DNA of 64,000 nucleotides from Bosea sp. BIWAKO-01 (GTDB taxonomy: Bacteria; Pseudomonadota; Alphaproteobacteria; Rhizobiales; Beijerinckiaceae), in NCBI RefSeq assembly GCF_001748145.1, contig NZ_BCQA01000001.1, positions 1,364,001 to 1,428,000 on the forward strand. Reading direction: 5' to 3'. Positions 44,941 to 53,529 of this stretch are shown piece after piece (position 1 is the first letter of the stretch; each line of letters starts with the position of its first letter). A program made the position numbers and the translations under genes. Below the pieces are notes generated by a model. It worked only from the letters and a program-made list of their open reading frames with translations, had not been told where the DNA came from and did not search any database.

Positions 44941-45882
44941 ATGATCAACTTCCTGGCGGGGCGTCTGGCCGTCGCGGTGCCGACGCTGCTGCTGGTCTCG
45001 ATCCTGGTGTTCGGGCTGCAGAAGCTGTTGCCCGGCGACCCGGCGCTCGCACTCGCCGGCGAGGATCGCAGCCCCGAGATCATCGCGTATCTCCGCGCCA
45101 AGTACCAGTTCGACCAGCCGCTGCCGGTGCAATACTGGAGCTGGCTGAGCGCCTTCGTGCAGGGTGATTTCGGTCTCTCGATCCGAACCCGACTGCCGAT
45201 CGGCACGATGATCGCCGAGAAACTGCCGGTCACGATCGAACTCGCGACGCTTTCGATGCTGATCGCGGTCGCGATCGGAATCCCGGCCGGCATCATCGCC
45301 GCCCTGTGGCGCGGCTCCGTACTCGACCACGCCGTCAGTCTGTTCGGCCTCGCCGGCCTCTCGATTCCGAGCTTCTGGCTCGGGATCATGCTGATCCTGC
45401 TGTTCTCGGTCTCGCTCGGCTGGCTGCCGTCAGGCGGCTACGTCCCCTTCTTCGAAAGTCCACTCGGCAACCTGAAGACCATGGCCATGCCGAGCCTCGT
45501 GCTCGGCGCCGCCTCCGGCGCCATCATCATGCGCCATACCCGCAGCTCGATGTTGACCGTGCTGAAACAGGATTTCGTCCGCACGGCGCGCGCCAAGGGC
45601 CTCAGCGAGCATGTCGTCGTGGTCCGCCATGCGCTGCGCAACGGGCTGATCCCGGTCGTAACCCTTGGCACGCTGCAATTCGGACAGCTCCTCTCCGGCG
45701 CCGTGCTGACGGAACAGGTCTTCGGCATTCCCGGCTTCGGCAAGATGATCGTCGACGGCGTCTTCAGCCGCGACTACGCCGTGGTCCAGGCCGTGGTGAT
45801 GTGTGCCGCCGGCTTCTTTCTGCTGATGAGCCTTCTCGCCGACATCGCCTATGCGGCGCTCAATCCGAAGCTGCGCGGATGA
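44941..45882 (+). CDS. Dpp/Opp-type ABC transporter permease (DppB-like)
   Basis: 313 residues starting MINFLAGRLAVAVPTLLLVS, the normal DppB N-terminus. It has six membrane segments (for example ATLSMLIAVAIGIPAGIIAA, LFGLAGLSIPSFWLGIMLIL, MIVDGVFSRDYAVVQAVVMC) and the EAA-like loop DFVRTARAKGLSEHVVVVRH. It forms the membrane channel with the DppC-like subunit, whose start overlaps its stop by 4 bp. Confidence 0.94.
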   Translation: MINFLAGRLAVAVPTLLLVSILVFGLQKLLPGDPALALAGEDRSPEIIAYLRAKYQFDQPLPVQYWSWLSAFVQGDFGLSIRTRLPIGTMIAEKLPVTIELATLSMLIAVAIGIPAGIIAALWRGSVLDHAVSLFGLAGLSIPSFWLGIMLILLFSVSLGWLPSGGYVPFFESPLGNLKTMAMPSLVLGAASGAIIMRHTRSSMLTVLKQDFVRTARAKGLSEHVVVVRHALRNGLIPVVTLGTLQFGQLLSGAVLTEQVFGIPGFGKMIVDGVFSRDYAVVQAVVMCAAGFFLLMSLLADIAYAALNPKLRG

Positions 45883-46745
45883 GCCAGGTCGAGATCATTG
45901 CGCCGTCTGTCCCGGTGCGGACCCGTACGGGGTGGGAGCGCCTGCTGCGCGAACCTTCGGCGCTGATCGGCGGGGGCATCGTGCTCGTCTTCGCGCTGAT
46001 GGCCGTCTTCGCCCCCTGGGTCGCCCCCTACGATCCCAATGCCTCGGACTGGTCGGCGATCCGGCTCGGCCCGACACTCGCCCACCCCTTCGGCACCGAC
46101 GATCTGGGTCGGGACGTCCTGTCGCGCATCATCTTCGGCGCGAGGGCCTCGCTCGCGGCCGGCTTCCTCTCGGTGGCGATCGCACTCGTCTTCGGCGTGC
46201 CCTTTGGCCTGATCGCCGGATATTTCGGCGGTGTTGCCGACATCGTGATCTCGCGGCTGACCGACGCGCTGCTCGCCTGTCCGTTCCTGGTCCTGGCGAT
46301 CGCGCTTGCCGCCTTCCTCGGCCCAAGCCTGCAGAACGCGATGATCGCCATCGGCATCTCGGCGATGCCGATCTTCGTGCGGCTCGCACGCGGGCAGACC
46401 CTGATCGTGCGGGAAGAAGACTATGTCAGCGCGGTGGTCTCGCTCGGCGCTTCGCATCGCAAGGTCATCATCTCGCATATCCTGCCCAACATCATGCCGC
46501 CGCTCGTCGTGCAGGCAACGCTGACCACGGCGATCGCTGTACTTGCGGAGGCGAGCCTCGCCTTTCTCGGCCTTGGCCAGGCCCCCCCCGATCCGTCCTG
46601 GGGCAGCATGCTCGACGCCGCGCGGCAGTTCCTGGTGGAGGCTCCCTGGATGGCGATCTGGCCTGGGCTTGCGATCGTCGTCGTCGTGATCGGCTTCAAC
46701 CTGCTGGGCGATGCGCTCAATGACGTTCTCAACCCGCGCGACTGA
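45879..46745 (+). CDS. Dpp/Opp-type ABC transporter permease (DppC-like)
   Basis: 288 residues from the ATG at 45879 (MSQVEIIAPSVPVRTRTGWE), overlapping the DppB-like stop by 4 bp; a longer open frame running through the previous gene is a shadow. It shows the DppC hallmark HPFGTDDLGRDVLSRIIFGA near the N-terminus, five or six helices and the EAA loop EDYVSAVVSLGASHRKVIIS then HILPNIMPPLVVQATLTTAI. The C-terminus is family-typical (ISQ-like AWPGLAIVVVVIGFNLLGDA with ALNDVLNPRD). Cotranscribed with the binding protein and DppB-like genes. Confidence 0.94.
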   Translation: MSQVEIIAPSVPVRTRTGWERLLREPSALIGGGIVLVFALMAVFAPWVAPYDPNASDWSAIRLGPTLAHPFGTDDLGRDVLSRIIFGARASLAAGFLSVAIALVFGVPFGLIAGYFGGVADIVISRLTDALLACPFLVLAIALAAFLGPSLQNAMIAIGISAMPIFVRLARGQTLIVREEDYVSAVVSLGASHRKVIISHILPNIMPPLVVQATLTTAIAVLAEASLAFLGLGQAPPDPSWGSMLDAARQFLVEAPWMAIWPGLAIVVVVIGFNLLGDALNDVLNPRD

Positions 46746-46758
46746 TCATGAGGTGGCC

Positions 46759-48006
46759 ATGCCCGATCACTCCCTGCTTCCCACCCTGCGGATCGGCTTC
46801 GTCGGCTCCGGCTTCATCGCGCATTTCCATCTGACTGCGCTGATGGGAGTTCGCAATGTCGCGGTCACCGGCGTCTACTCGCCGCGCGCGGAACGCCGCG
46901 AGGCCCTCGCGGCCCGCGCGAACGAACTCGATCTCGGCCCGTGCAAGGCGTTCTCCAGCCTGGAGGCCATGCTGACCTCAGGCGAGATCGACGCGATCTG
47001 GTTGCTGAGCCCGAACCACACGCGCGTTGAGACGATGCGCGAGATCCATGCGGCGGTCACGTCCGGCCGCTCCCGCCTGCGCGCCATCGCCTGCGAGAAG
47101 CCTCTGGGCCGGACACTGCGCGAGGCGCGCGAGATGCTGAGGCTAGCCGAGGATGCCAGGCTGCTGCACGGCTATCTCGAGAACCAGCTGTTCTCGACGG
47201 CGGTGCAGCGCGGGCGCGAGATCATCTGGCGTCGCGCCGTGCCCGGCGCCGGTCGGCCCTATATCGCGCGCGCCGCCGAAGAACATAGCGGCCCGCACGA
47301 ACCCTGGTTCTGGCAGGGCGAGAAGCAGGGCGGCGGCGTGCTCTCGGACATGATGTGCCACAGCGTCGAGGTCGCCCGCCATCTGCTGACCGCGCCGGGC
47401 GAGCCGCGCGATGCGCTGACCCTGGTCTCAGCCAATGCCACGGTCGCAACGCTGAAATGGAACCGGCCCGCCTATGTCAAGCAGCTCAAGGCCGGGATGG
47501 GGCCCGAGGTCGACTATGCCAAGCGGCCGTCGGAGGATTTTGCGCGCGGGCTGATCACGCTGCGGGACCCCGACGGCAACGAGCTGATGATCGAGGCGAC
47601 GACCTCATGGGCTTATGTCGGCCCCGGCCTCAGAATCACGCTCGAACTGCTCGGGCCGGAATATGCGATGGAGTTCAGCTCTCTGAACACGGGACTGAAG
47701 GTCTTCATCTCGCGCGCGGTCAGCGGCGCAAGCGGCGAGGACCTGGTCGAGAAGCAGAATGCCGAGCACGGCCTGATGCCCGTGCTGGAGGACGAAGCCG
47801 GCGTCTATGGCTACACGCTGGAGAACCGGCATTTCGTCGAGGCGTTCCGGCGCGGCACCATGCCGGAGGAGACCTTTGCCGACGGCGTCGCCGTCGTGCA
47901 CATGCTGATGGCGCTCTATCGCTCGGCGGAACTCGGCCGGACCGTGAACTTCGCCGATGAGGATCTGGACGAATACGTCCCCGTCGTCGCGCGGCCAGCG
48001 GCCTGA
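46759..48006 (+). CDS. Gfo/Idh/MocA-family oxidoreductase
   Basis: 415 residues from the ATG at 46759 (MPDHSLLPTLRIGFVGSGFI), 14 bp after the permease stop with gagg upstream. The NAD(P)-binding motif is IGFVGSGFIAHFHLTALMGV, and the active-site Lys lies in the EKP motif AIACEKPLGRTLREAREMLR. The C-terminal sheet domain includes WFWQGEKQGGGVLSDMMCHS, in which the conserved His of the family is visible. It oxidises or epimerises a sugar or cyclitol derivative. Cotranscription with the transporter implies it acts on the imported compound. It ends just before a strong hairpin terminator. Confidence 0.92.
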   Translation: MPDHSLLPTLRIGFVGSGFIAHFHLTALMGVRNVAVTGVYSPRAERREALAARANELDLGPCKAFSSLEAMLTSGEIDAIWLLSPNHTRVETMREIHAAVTSGRSRLRAIACEKPLGRTLREAREMLRLAEDARLLHGYLENQLFSTAVQRGREIIWRRAVPGAGRPYIARAAEEHSGPHEPWFWQGEKQGGGVLSDMMCHSVEVARHLLTAPGEPRDALTLVSANATVATLKWNRPAYVKQLKAGMGPEVDYAKRPSEDFARGLITLRDPDGNELMIEATTSWAYVGPGLRITLELLGPEYAMEFSSLNTGLKVFISRAVSGASGEDLVEKQNAEHGLMPVLEDEAGVYGYTLENRHFVEAFRRGTMPEETFADGVAVVHMLMALYRSAELGRTVNFADEDLDEYVPVVARPAA

Positions 48007-48014
48007 GATCAGTA

Positions 48015-48041
48015 CTGCCGCCCGGGAGAACCGGGCGGCAG
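48015..48041. terminator. Hairpin terminator after the oxidoreductase gene
   Basis: Perfect 11-bp stem ctgccgcccgg / ccgggcggcag with loop gagaa, between the plus-strand oxidoreductase gene and the minus-strand binding-protein gene. The short cgccttt tail gives a weak U-run on the plus strand; it probably ends both convergent transcripts. Confidence 0.8.
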
Positions 48042-48064
48042 CGCCTTTGGTCGAAGGCCCTGGA

Positions 48065-49354
48065 TCAGGCCTTGTAGTAGTCGTCGATCAGCTTCTGCTC
48101 GGCAGCGGCAGCCTCCTTCAGGGCCGCGAGCGGATCCTGGTTCTGCAGCAACACGCGGTCGAGCATGTCCTGGAAGATCTGGCCCTGAGCCTCTTCCGCC
48201 ACGAAATCGGTGGCATGGGCGTATTTCAGGCCAGCCAGCATCGGGCCGGACAGCGGATCGGCCAGGTTCTTGGCGCTCAGCGCGACCTCGGGCTTGGCCG
48301 GCAGCTCGCCGGTCTTCTCGAACCAGAGCTGCATCGCGTCATTGGTGGTGATGAAGGCGAGGAACTTGAGCGCCGCATCGCGCTTGGCTCCGGTCGCGCT
48401 CGACGCCAGGCCATTGACCCAATAGGAGGCGTAGTTGCTGGCAATGCCGTTATGGGTCGGCATTTCCGCGACGCCCCAATCGAAGCCACGCGCGCTCTTG
48501 AAGGTGCCGAGGCGGAACGAACCGTCGACATGCTGCGCCGCCTTGCCGGCCTTGAAGGCCGCCTGGCTCTCGGAGAGGAAGCCCGCCGCGGCGACCTTAT
48601 GCTTGCGTTGCAGATCGGTATACCAGCCGAACGAGGCGGCCCCCGCGTCGTTGGCATAGGTCACGGTGCGGCCATCGTCCGAGTAGGGCTTGCCGCCGAA
48701 CTGACGCAGCAGGATCTCGCGCCACCAATGGTAGTCCTGCGACGGGATGCCGATCGTCGCGCCGGCCGTGGTGATGTTGCCGCGCGCGTCGCGCTCGGTG
48801 ACGGCCAGCGCGTTCTTCAGCATGTCGTCAAGCGTCACCGGCGGCTTGCCTCCGGACGCGCCCGGCTTGCTCAGCAGGGTCTTGTTGTAGAACAGGCCGA
48901 GGCTGCGGACAGCGGTCGGAAGAGCCCAGTATCCCTCGTTCGTCCGCATCATCCGGACGAACTCGAAATAGTTCTTGTCGATATCGGCGACTTTGAAATG
49001 CTCGGCCGGCAGCGGCTGGATCAGCTTCGACTTGGCATATTCGCGCATCCAGCCGAAGAAGAGCTGCAGGACATCGGGGCCCTCGCCCGCCGGCACGGCA
49101 GCGGCCGTCTTGGTCCGGTACTGAGCGTAGGGGAAGTGCGTGTGCTTGACCTTGATGCCTGGATTGGCGGCCTCGAACTGCTGGATGAGCGCATCCATCG
49201 CCTCGACGCGTTCCTTGAAGAAGTACTGCCAGTACTCGATCTGCACCGTCTGGGCGCGCAGCACACTCGGCGCCGCCACGGTCAGGCCGGCGGCCGCGGC
49301 TCCGGTCGCAAAGCTGCGCCGGCTGAGGCGGAAGCCCTGGTTGTCTGTCGTCAT
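48065..49354 (-). CDS. Sugar ABC transporter substrate-binding protein (family 1, Tat-exported)
   Basis: 429 residues starting MTTDNQGFRLSRRSFATGAA. The twin-arginine motif LSRRSFA and hydrophobic GAAAAGLTVAAPSVLRAQ point to Tat export. The mature chain is a family 1 solute-binding domain (YWQYFFKERVEAMDALIQQF, GPDVLQLFFGWMREYAKSKL, AAFKAGKAAQHVDGSFRLGT, YASYWVNGLASSATGAKRDA). It has gggag before the ATG. The matching permeases and ATPase are encoded 2.4 kb away on the opposite strand, beyond the MBL and ROK genes. Glycoside or sugar uptake is typical for the family; the ligand is unknown. Confidence 0.92.
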   Translation of the reverse strand: MTTDNQGFRLSRRSFATGAAAAGLTVAAPSVLRAQTVQIEYWQYFFKERVEAMDALIQQFEAANPGIKVKHTHFPYAQYRTKTAAAVPAGEGPDVLQLFFGWMREYAKSKLIQPLPAEHFKVADIDKNYFEFVRMMRTNEGYWALPTAVRSLGLFYNKTLLSKPGASGGKPPVTLDDMLKNALAVTERDARGNITTAGATIGIPSQDYHWWREILLRQFGGKPYSDDGRTVTYANDAGAASFGWYTDLQRKHKVAAAGFLSESQAAFKAGKAAQHVDGSFRLGTFKSARGFDWGVAEMPTHNGIASNYASYWVNGLASSATGAKRDAALKFLAFITTNDAMQLWFEKTGELPAKPEVALSAKNLADPLSGPMLAGLKYAHATDFVAEEAQGQIFQDMLDRVLLQNQDPLAALKEAAAAEQKLIDDYYKA

Positions 49355-49440
49355 GGTCTACTCTCCCTTGTTGTCCCTGGTGAAGGATGGCAGGCGTGGA
49401 ACAGGCGGGCGCTGGCCCGCATCTGTGGCTGGAGACTGAA

Positions 49441-50307
49441 ATGCGGCGACTGGACCTCGATGGCGCAACGCTGTTTGCGCTGACCGATGCCGCGCCAACG
49501 CCGGCTGCATCGAGCTATGCGTTTCCTGAAGCCGACTTCGCGGCGCATCCTGAATTGACGGCGCGCTGGTTCCCCGACGGGATGTTCCACACGCGCTTCG
49601 GCGTGTTCGCGCTGTGCTGCCACGATGGCCGCATCCTCATGGTCGATGCCGGCCTCGGCCCCGGCCCCAGCCCCTATTTCGATGGCCTCGGCGGCCGGCT
49701 GCCAGAGGAGTTCAAGGCCGCTGGGCTCAATCCGAACGCAGTCTCGCTCGTGATCTTCAGCCATTTCCATCTCGATCACGTCGGCTGGGCACTCGACGAG
49801 ACGGGCGCTCCCCGCTTCCGCGAGGCGCGCTATCTCGCACCGGCGGCCGAGATTGCGCATTGGCAGGATCAGGGCGAGGAGGCGGCCCTGCCGCACCATG
49901 TCGCGGCCTTCCGGCGCAGCCTTGCGCCCATCGTCGAGAGCGGCCGGCTCGAGGCCGCGGAGGCCGGGCTGCCGATCTTCAGCAATGGCGAAATCACCGC
50001 CTCGCTCCTGCCGGCACCCGGACACACCGCCGGCCATCACGCAATCCTGATAGAAGGAGCGGGCCGCCCCATCCTGATCGCCGGAGACAGCTGGCACAAC
50101 CCGGCCCAGATCGCGGTTCCCGAGTGGTGCCATCGTGCCGACCGCGACCAGGATCTGGCGCGGCAGAGCCGCCGCGCCGTGGCGGAGCATGCAGCCAGAA
50201 CCGGGGCGGTCGTTGCCGCCGGACATTTCATCGAGTCCGAGGCCTTCGGCCAGATCGTACAGGACGCGGCGACGGGCGCCCTCGCCTACCAACCGCTTCA
50301 CCAATAA
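49441..50307 (+). CDS. MBL-fold metallo-hydrolase
   Basis: 288 residues from the ATG at 49441 (MRRLDLDGATLFALTDAAPT), with ggag at good spacing; an ATG at 49387 would give 18 more residues but lacks a spaced ribosome site. The metallo-beta-lactamase HxHxDH motif is VIFSHFHLDHVGW, followed by a metal ligand His in LLPAPGHTAGHHAILIEG, an Asp in ILIAGDSWHNPAQ, and a final His in VAAGHFIESEAFG. It resembles AHL-lactonase-like and other lactonase or esterase members. It is divergent from the Tat binding-protein gene. A role in opening a lactone of the imported sugar is plausible but not shown. Confidence 0.88.
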   Translation: MRRLDLDGATLFALTDAAPTPAASSYAFPEADFAAHPELTARWFPDGMFHTRFGVFALCCHDGRILMVDAGLGPGPSPYFDGLGGRLPEEFKAAGLNPNAVSLVIFSHFHLDHVGWALDETGAPRFREARYLAPAAEIAHWQDQGEEAALPHHVAAFRRSLAPIVESGRLEAAEAGLPIFSNGEITASLLPAPGHTAGHHAILIEGAGRPILIAGDSWHNPAQIAVPEWCHRADRDQDLARQSRRAVAEHAARTGAVVAAGHFIESEAFGQIVQDAATGALAYQPLHQ

Positions 50308-50353
50308 GCTGGCCGATTCGATCTCGATTGCGGGACAAGTCGGCACCATGGCC

Positions 50354-51613
50354 TCAGCTCCCCGCCGCCAGATCCCGCCTGCCATTGGCCGGACGGGTTT
50401 TTCCTAGCTCCGATGCTCTCGCCGCGCGCGCCGGCTTCGGCAGCTTTGCTGCACGCGGATGCGGCGTCAGGCCACTGAACAAGGGCAAGGTTGCGCCGCC
50501 GAGCGCCGGCGAATTGCGGCCGGCGCGTCCGGTCAGCAAGCGCGGCTGCAGCCGGCCCTTGCGCTGGCTGACGGAGGCCGGCAACGGCGCGATGGCCTGC
50601 ATCAGCGCAGCCAGGACCCGTTCCGGCACCTGCCCACCAATCACGATGGTCTCCGGATCGAGCAGGTTCTCGATGTTGGCGATGGCGATGCGCAAATGGC
50701 GCGCGGCCTCGGCGATCCAGCATGCGACGATCGCCTCGTGACCTTCGAAGAGACGCTCAACGGCACAGTTGTCCGCGTCCCCGACGCCGGCCTCACCCAG
50801 CATCCGACGCAACGCATGCAGCGAAGCCCTTGCCTCCAGCGTCACAAGCCCACCCCGATCAGGGTCGTGGCCGACGATCATGCGGCCAATCTCGCCGGCA
50901 TTGCCGAAGGCGCCGGTCACCGGTTGTCCCTCGACGAAGAGGCCGCCACCGATGCCTTCGGCGAGATAGAGATAGACGAAGCTGCGCAAATCGCGCGCAA
51001 CCCCATGCAGATGCTCGCCGATTGCCGCAGCCGTCGCGTCGTTGCCGACGATGACGGGCAGGTTCAGCCCCGCAGAGAAGGCTTCACGAAACGGAAGCCG
51101 TGACCAGGCCGCCATGGCCAGCGGATCCTGCTCGCTCTCCGCGACATCGCCGAACGGGCCCGGCAATGCGATGCCGACGCCCCAGAGCCGGGCCCGCGCA
51201 ATGCGGCCTTGCTCGACCAATTCGGCGACCAGCGCAATCAGGCTCGGGAGGGCGAGATCAGGGCGCCCCGTATCGCAATCGATACTGCGCTCGGCCCGGA
51301 CATGGGCGCCGAGATCGACGAGGATACCGGTCATGCGGCCAGGTTCGACCTGCGCACCGACGGCGAAGCCGCCATCGAGCGCCAGCGCGAGGTCGATCGG
51401 CGGCTGGCCGCGCGCCGAAGCGCGGCGGCCGACGATGCTCACCAGTCCTTCGCGGCACAGTTCGTCAGTCACGGTCGAGACGGTCTGGGCCGAAAGCCCG
51501 GTCGCTTCGGCGATCTCCGCTCGCGAGGCCGCACCGGAACGCCGCAACGCTTCGATCACCACGCGGCGATGATGGCCGCGGCGATCGAACGGGGCGAGAC
51601 CGGATACGCTCAT
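50354..51613 (-). CDS. ROK-family repressor of the sugar ABC locus
   Basis: 419 residues starting MSVSGLAPFDRRGHHRRVVI. The N-terminal helix-turn-helix is VIEALRRSGAASRAEIAEAT then GLSAQTVSTVTDELCREGLV. The ROK domain shows GGFAVGAQVEPGRMTGILVD, GVGIALPGPFGDVAESEQDP, VIVGNDATAAAIGEHLHGVA and IGGGLFVEGQPVTGAFGNAG. As in the other ROK protein here, the CxCGxxGC zinc motif is missing. It converges on the MBL gene and is divergent from the permease operon. A perfect inverted repeat at 51696-51720 between its start and the permease gene is the likely operator. Confidence 0.9.
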   Translation of the reverse strand: MSVSGLAPFDRRGHHRRVVIEALRRSGAASRAEIAEATGLSAQTVSTVTDELCREGLVSIVGRRASARGQPPIDLALALDGGFAVGAQVEPGRMTGILVDLGAHVRAERSIDCDTGRPDLALPSLIALVAELVEQGRIARARLWGVGIALPGPFGDVAESEQDPLAMAAWSRLPFREAFSAGLNLPVIVGNDATAAAIGEHLHGVARDLRSFVYLYLAEGIGGGLFVEGQPVTGAFGNAGEIGRMIVGHDPDRGGLVTLEARASLHALRRMLGEAGVGDADNCAVERLFEGHEAIVACWIAEAARHLRIAIANIENLLDPETIVIGGQVPERVLAALMQAIAPLPASVSQRKGRLQPRLLTGRAGRNSPALGGATLPLFSGLTPHPRAAKLPKPARAARASELGKTRPANGRRDLAAGS

Positions 51614-51695
51614 GAGCGGCGCGAACCTTCCGATGGAAATGCAGAGCCTGTGGGCCTGGCGCGAAGCAGGGCTTGCATCATGTCGCCGGCTTCGT

Positions 51696-51720
51696 ATTAA
51701 ATCAACGGACTTGATTTAAT
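51696..51720. promoter_or_regulatory. Inverted-repeat operator between ROK repressor and permease genes
   Basis: A perfect 9-bp inverted repeat, attaaatca / tgatttaat, with a 7-bp spacer stands out as AT-rich in a GC-rich region. It lies about 85 bp from the ROK start and 34 bp from the permease start. ROK (NagC/Mlc-like) repressors bind AT-rich repeats of this kind. Confidence 0.75.
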
Positions 51721-51753
51721 CGGACGACACAAAGCGGGGACGCCGGAACGGGG

Positions 51754-52659
51754 ATGCGACGAATGCGAGGCTACGCGGGATTGACGATCGAGACGAAGCA
51801 GGCACTCACGGCCTGGGCGTTCCTTGCCGTGCCGATCGCATTCTTCGCGGTGATCCGGTTCTATCCGGCACTGGAATCGTTCGGCATCGCCTTCATGCAG
51901 TGGAATCTGCTCTCGAAACCGGTCTTCATCGGGCTCGACAATTTTCGGAAGATGATGGGCGATCCGGTGTTCTGGCTCGCCTTCAAGAACACGTTCATCT
52001 ACCTCATGGTCGGTACGCCGCTCAGCCTGCTCCTGTCCTTCGTCATCGCCTATTATCTCGACCAGGTCCGCTTCGCGCATGGCCTGATCCGGGCCTGCTA
52101 TTTCATCCCGCACCTGACGACGACGGTCGCGATGGCCTGGGTCTGGCGCTGGTTCTACCAGCCGCCACCGATCGGGCTGCTCAACAACATGCTGAATTCG
52201 GTGGGTCTCGATGCCCAGCCCTTCCTGCGCTCGACGACGCAGGCGCTCTATGCGGTGCTCACACCGGCAATCTGGGCCGGGCTCGGCTTCCAGATCGTGC
52301 TGTTCATGGCGGGCTTGCGTGCCATTCCGTCGAGCTATTACGAGGCGGCGCGGATCGACGGAGCGGGCAAATGGATGATCCTGCGCCAAATCACCCTGCC
52401 CCTGCTCAAGCCCACCATCGTCTTCCTGGTGGTGATCTCGTCGATCGGCTTCCTGCGCATCTTCGACACGGTCTACAACATGACCGACAACGGCGCCGGC
52501 GGACCTCTGAACAGCACCAAGCCTCTGGTGCTCTACATCTATGAGACCGCCTTCCGCTCCTATCAGATGGGCTATGCGGCAGCGCAGACATTAGTGCTGT
52601 TCGTGATCCTTCTGACGGTCAGCCTCCTCCAACTCTGGCTGATGCGGGAGAAATCATGA
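51754..52659 (+). CDS. Sugar ABC transporter permease (UgpA/MalF-like)
   Basis: 301 residues from the ATG at 51754 (a second ATG follows three codons later). Six membrane segments are visible (WAFLAVPIAFFAVIRFYPAL, TFIYLMVGTPLSLLLSFVIA, AVLTPAIWAGLGFQIVLFMA). The EAA loop is SSYYEAARIDGAGKWMILRQ then ITLPLLKPTIVFLVVISSIG. It is the first gene of the operon after the ROK operator, and its stop overlaps the second permease start by 4 bp. Confidence 0.94.
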   Translation: MRRMRGYAGLTIETKQALTAWAFLAVPIAFFAVIRFYPALESFGIAFMQWNLLSKPVFIGLDNFRKMMGDPVFWLAFKNTFIYLMVGTPLSLLLSFVIAYYLDQVRFAHGLIRACYFIPHLTTTVAMAWVWRWFYQPPPIGLLNNMLNSVGLDAQPFLRSTTQALYAVLTPAIWAGLGFQIVLFMAGLRAIPSSYYEAARIDGAGKWMILRQITLPLLKPTIVFLVVISSIGFLRIFDTVYNMTDNGAGGPLNSTKPLVLYIYETAFRSYQMGYAAAQTLVLFVILLTVSLLQLWLMREKS

Positions 52660-53522
52660 GCACGGCAACCTCCGCCGCATCCCCGATGCCGAACTGGCGG
52701 CTGCAGCTCGCCGCCCGTCCCGGCCAAGTGCTCGCCTGGACGCTCCTCGCCATGGGCGCCATCGCGATGATGATGCCGCTGGTCTACATGGTCGCAACCT
52801 CGCTGAAGCTCTCCAACGAGGTCTATGAACTCAACATCATCCCGCGCGAACCGACCTTCGAGAACTACATCTATATCTTCAAGAACACGCGCTTCGGCCT
52901 GTGGTTCGTCAACTCGCTGGTGACGAGCCTCCTGGTCACCCTGTCCGTGCTCTTCTTCGATTCGCTGATCGGCTACACACTCGCCAAGTTCAAGTTCCGC
53001 GGCCGAGAGGTGGTGTTCATCGCCATCCTGACGACGCTGATGATCCCGACCGAGATGCTGGTCGTGCCTTGGTATCTGATGGCCAAGAATTTCGGCTGGC
53101 TGAACAGCTATTGGGGCATCATGTTTCCCGGGCTGATGACCGGCTTCGGCGTCTTCCTGATGCGGCAGTTCTTCGCAGGCGTGCCCGACGACTACATCCA
53201 CGCCGCGCGTATCGACGGGCTCGGCGAATTCGCGATCTGGTGGAAGGTGGCTTTGCCGCTGGTGACACCGGCGCTGTCGGCCCTGGCGATCTTCACCTTT
53301 CTCGGCAACTGGACCGCCTTCCTCTGGCCGCTGATCGCCACCAATGATCGTGCGCTCTACACGCTGCCGGTCGGCCTCGCCTCCTTCTCCGGCGAGTTCC
53401 TGACCGATTGGGAGCTGATCATGGCCGGCGCCACTATCGCGACGCTGCCGACGCTCGTCGTCTTCGTCATCTTCCAGCGCTACATCATCCGCGGCGTCGT
53501 GCTCGCGGGCCTGAAAGGCTGA
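52656..53522 (+). CDS. Sugar ABC transporter permease (UgpE/MalG-like)
   Basis: 288 residues starting MSTATSAASPMPNWRLQLAA. Membrane segments include VLAWTLLAMGAIAMMMPLVY, LWFVNSLVTSLLVTLSVLFF and ALSALAIFTFLGNWTAFLWP. The EAA loop is PDDYIHAARIDGLGEFAIWW then KVALPLVTPALSALAIFTFL. Pairs with the UgpA-like subunit. Seven bases separate it from the argininosuccinate-lyase-like gene. Confidence 0.94.
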   Translation: MSTATSAASPMPNWRLQLAARPGQVLAWTLLAMGAIAMMMPLVYMVATSLKLSNEVYELNIIPREPTFENYIYIFKNTRFGLWFVNSLVTSLLVTLSVLFFDSLIGYTLAKFKFRGREVVFIAILTTLMIPTEMLVVPWYLMAKNFGWLNSYWGIMFPGLMTGFGVFLMRQFFAGVPDDYIHAARIDGLGEFAIWWKVALPLVTPALSALAIFTFLGNWTAFLWPLIATNDRALYTLPVGLASFSGEFLTDWELIMAGATIATLPTLVVFVIFQRYIIRGVVLAGLKG

Positions 53523-53529
53523 TTCTCGC

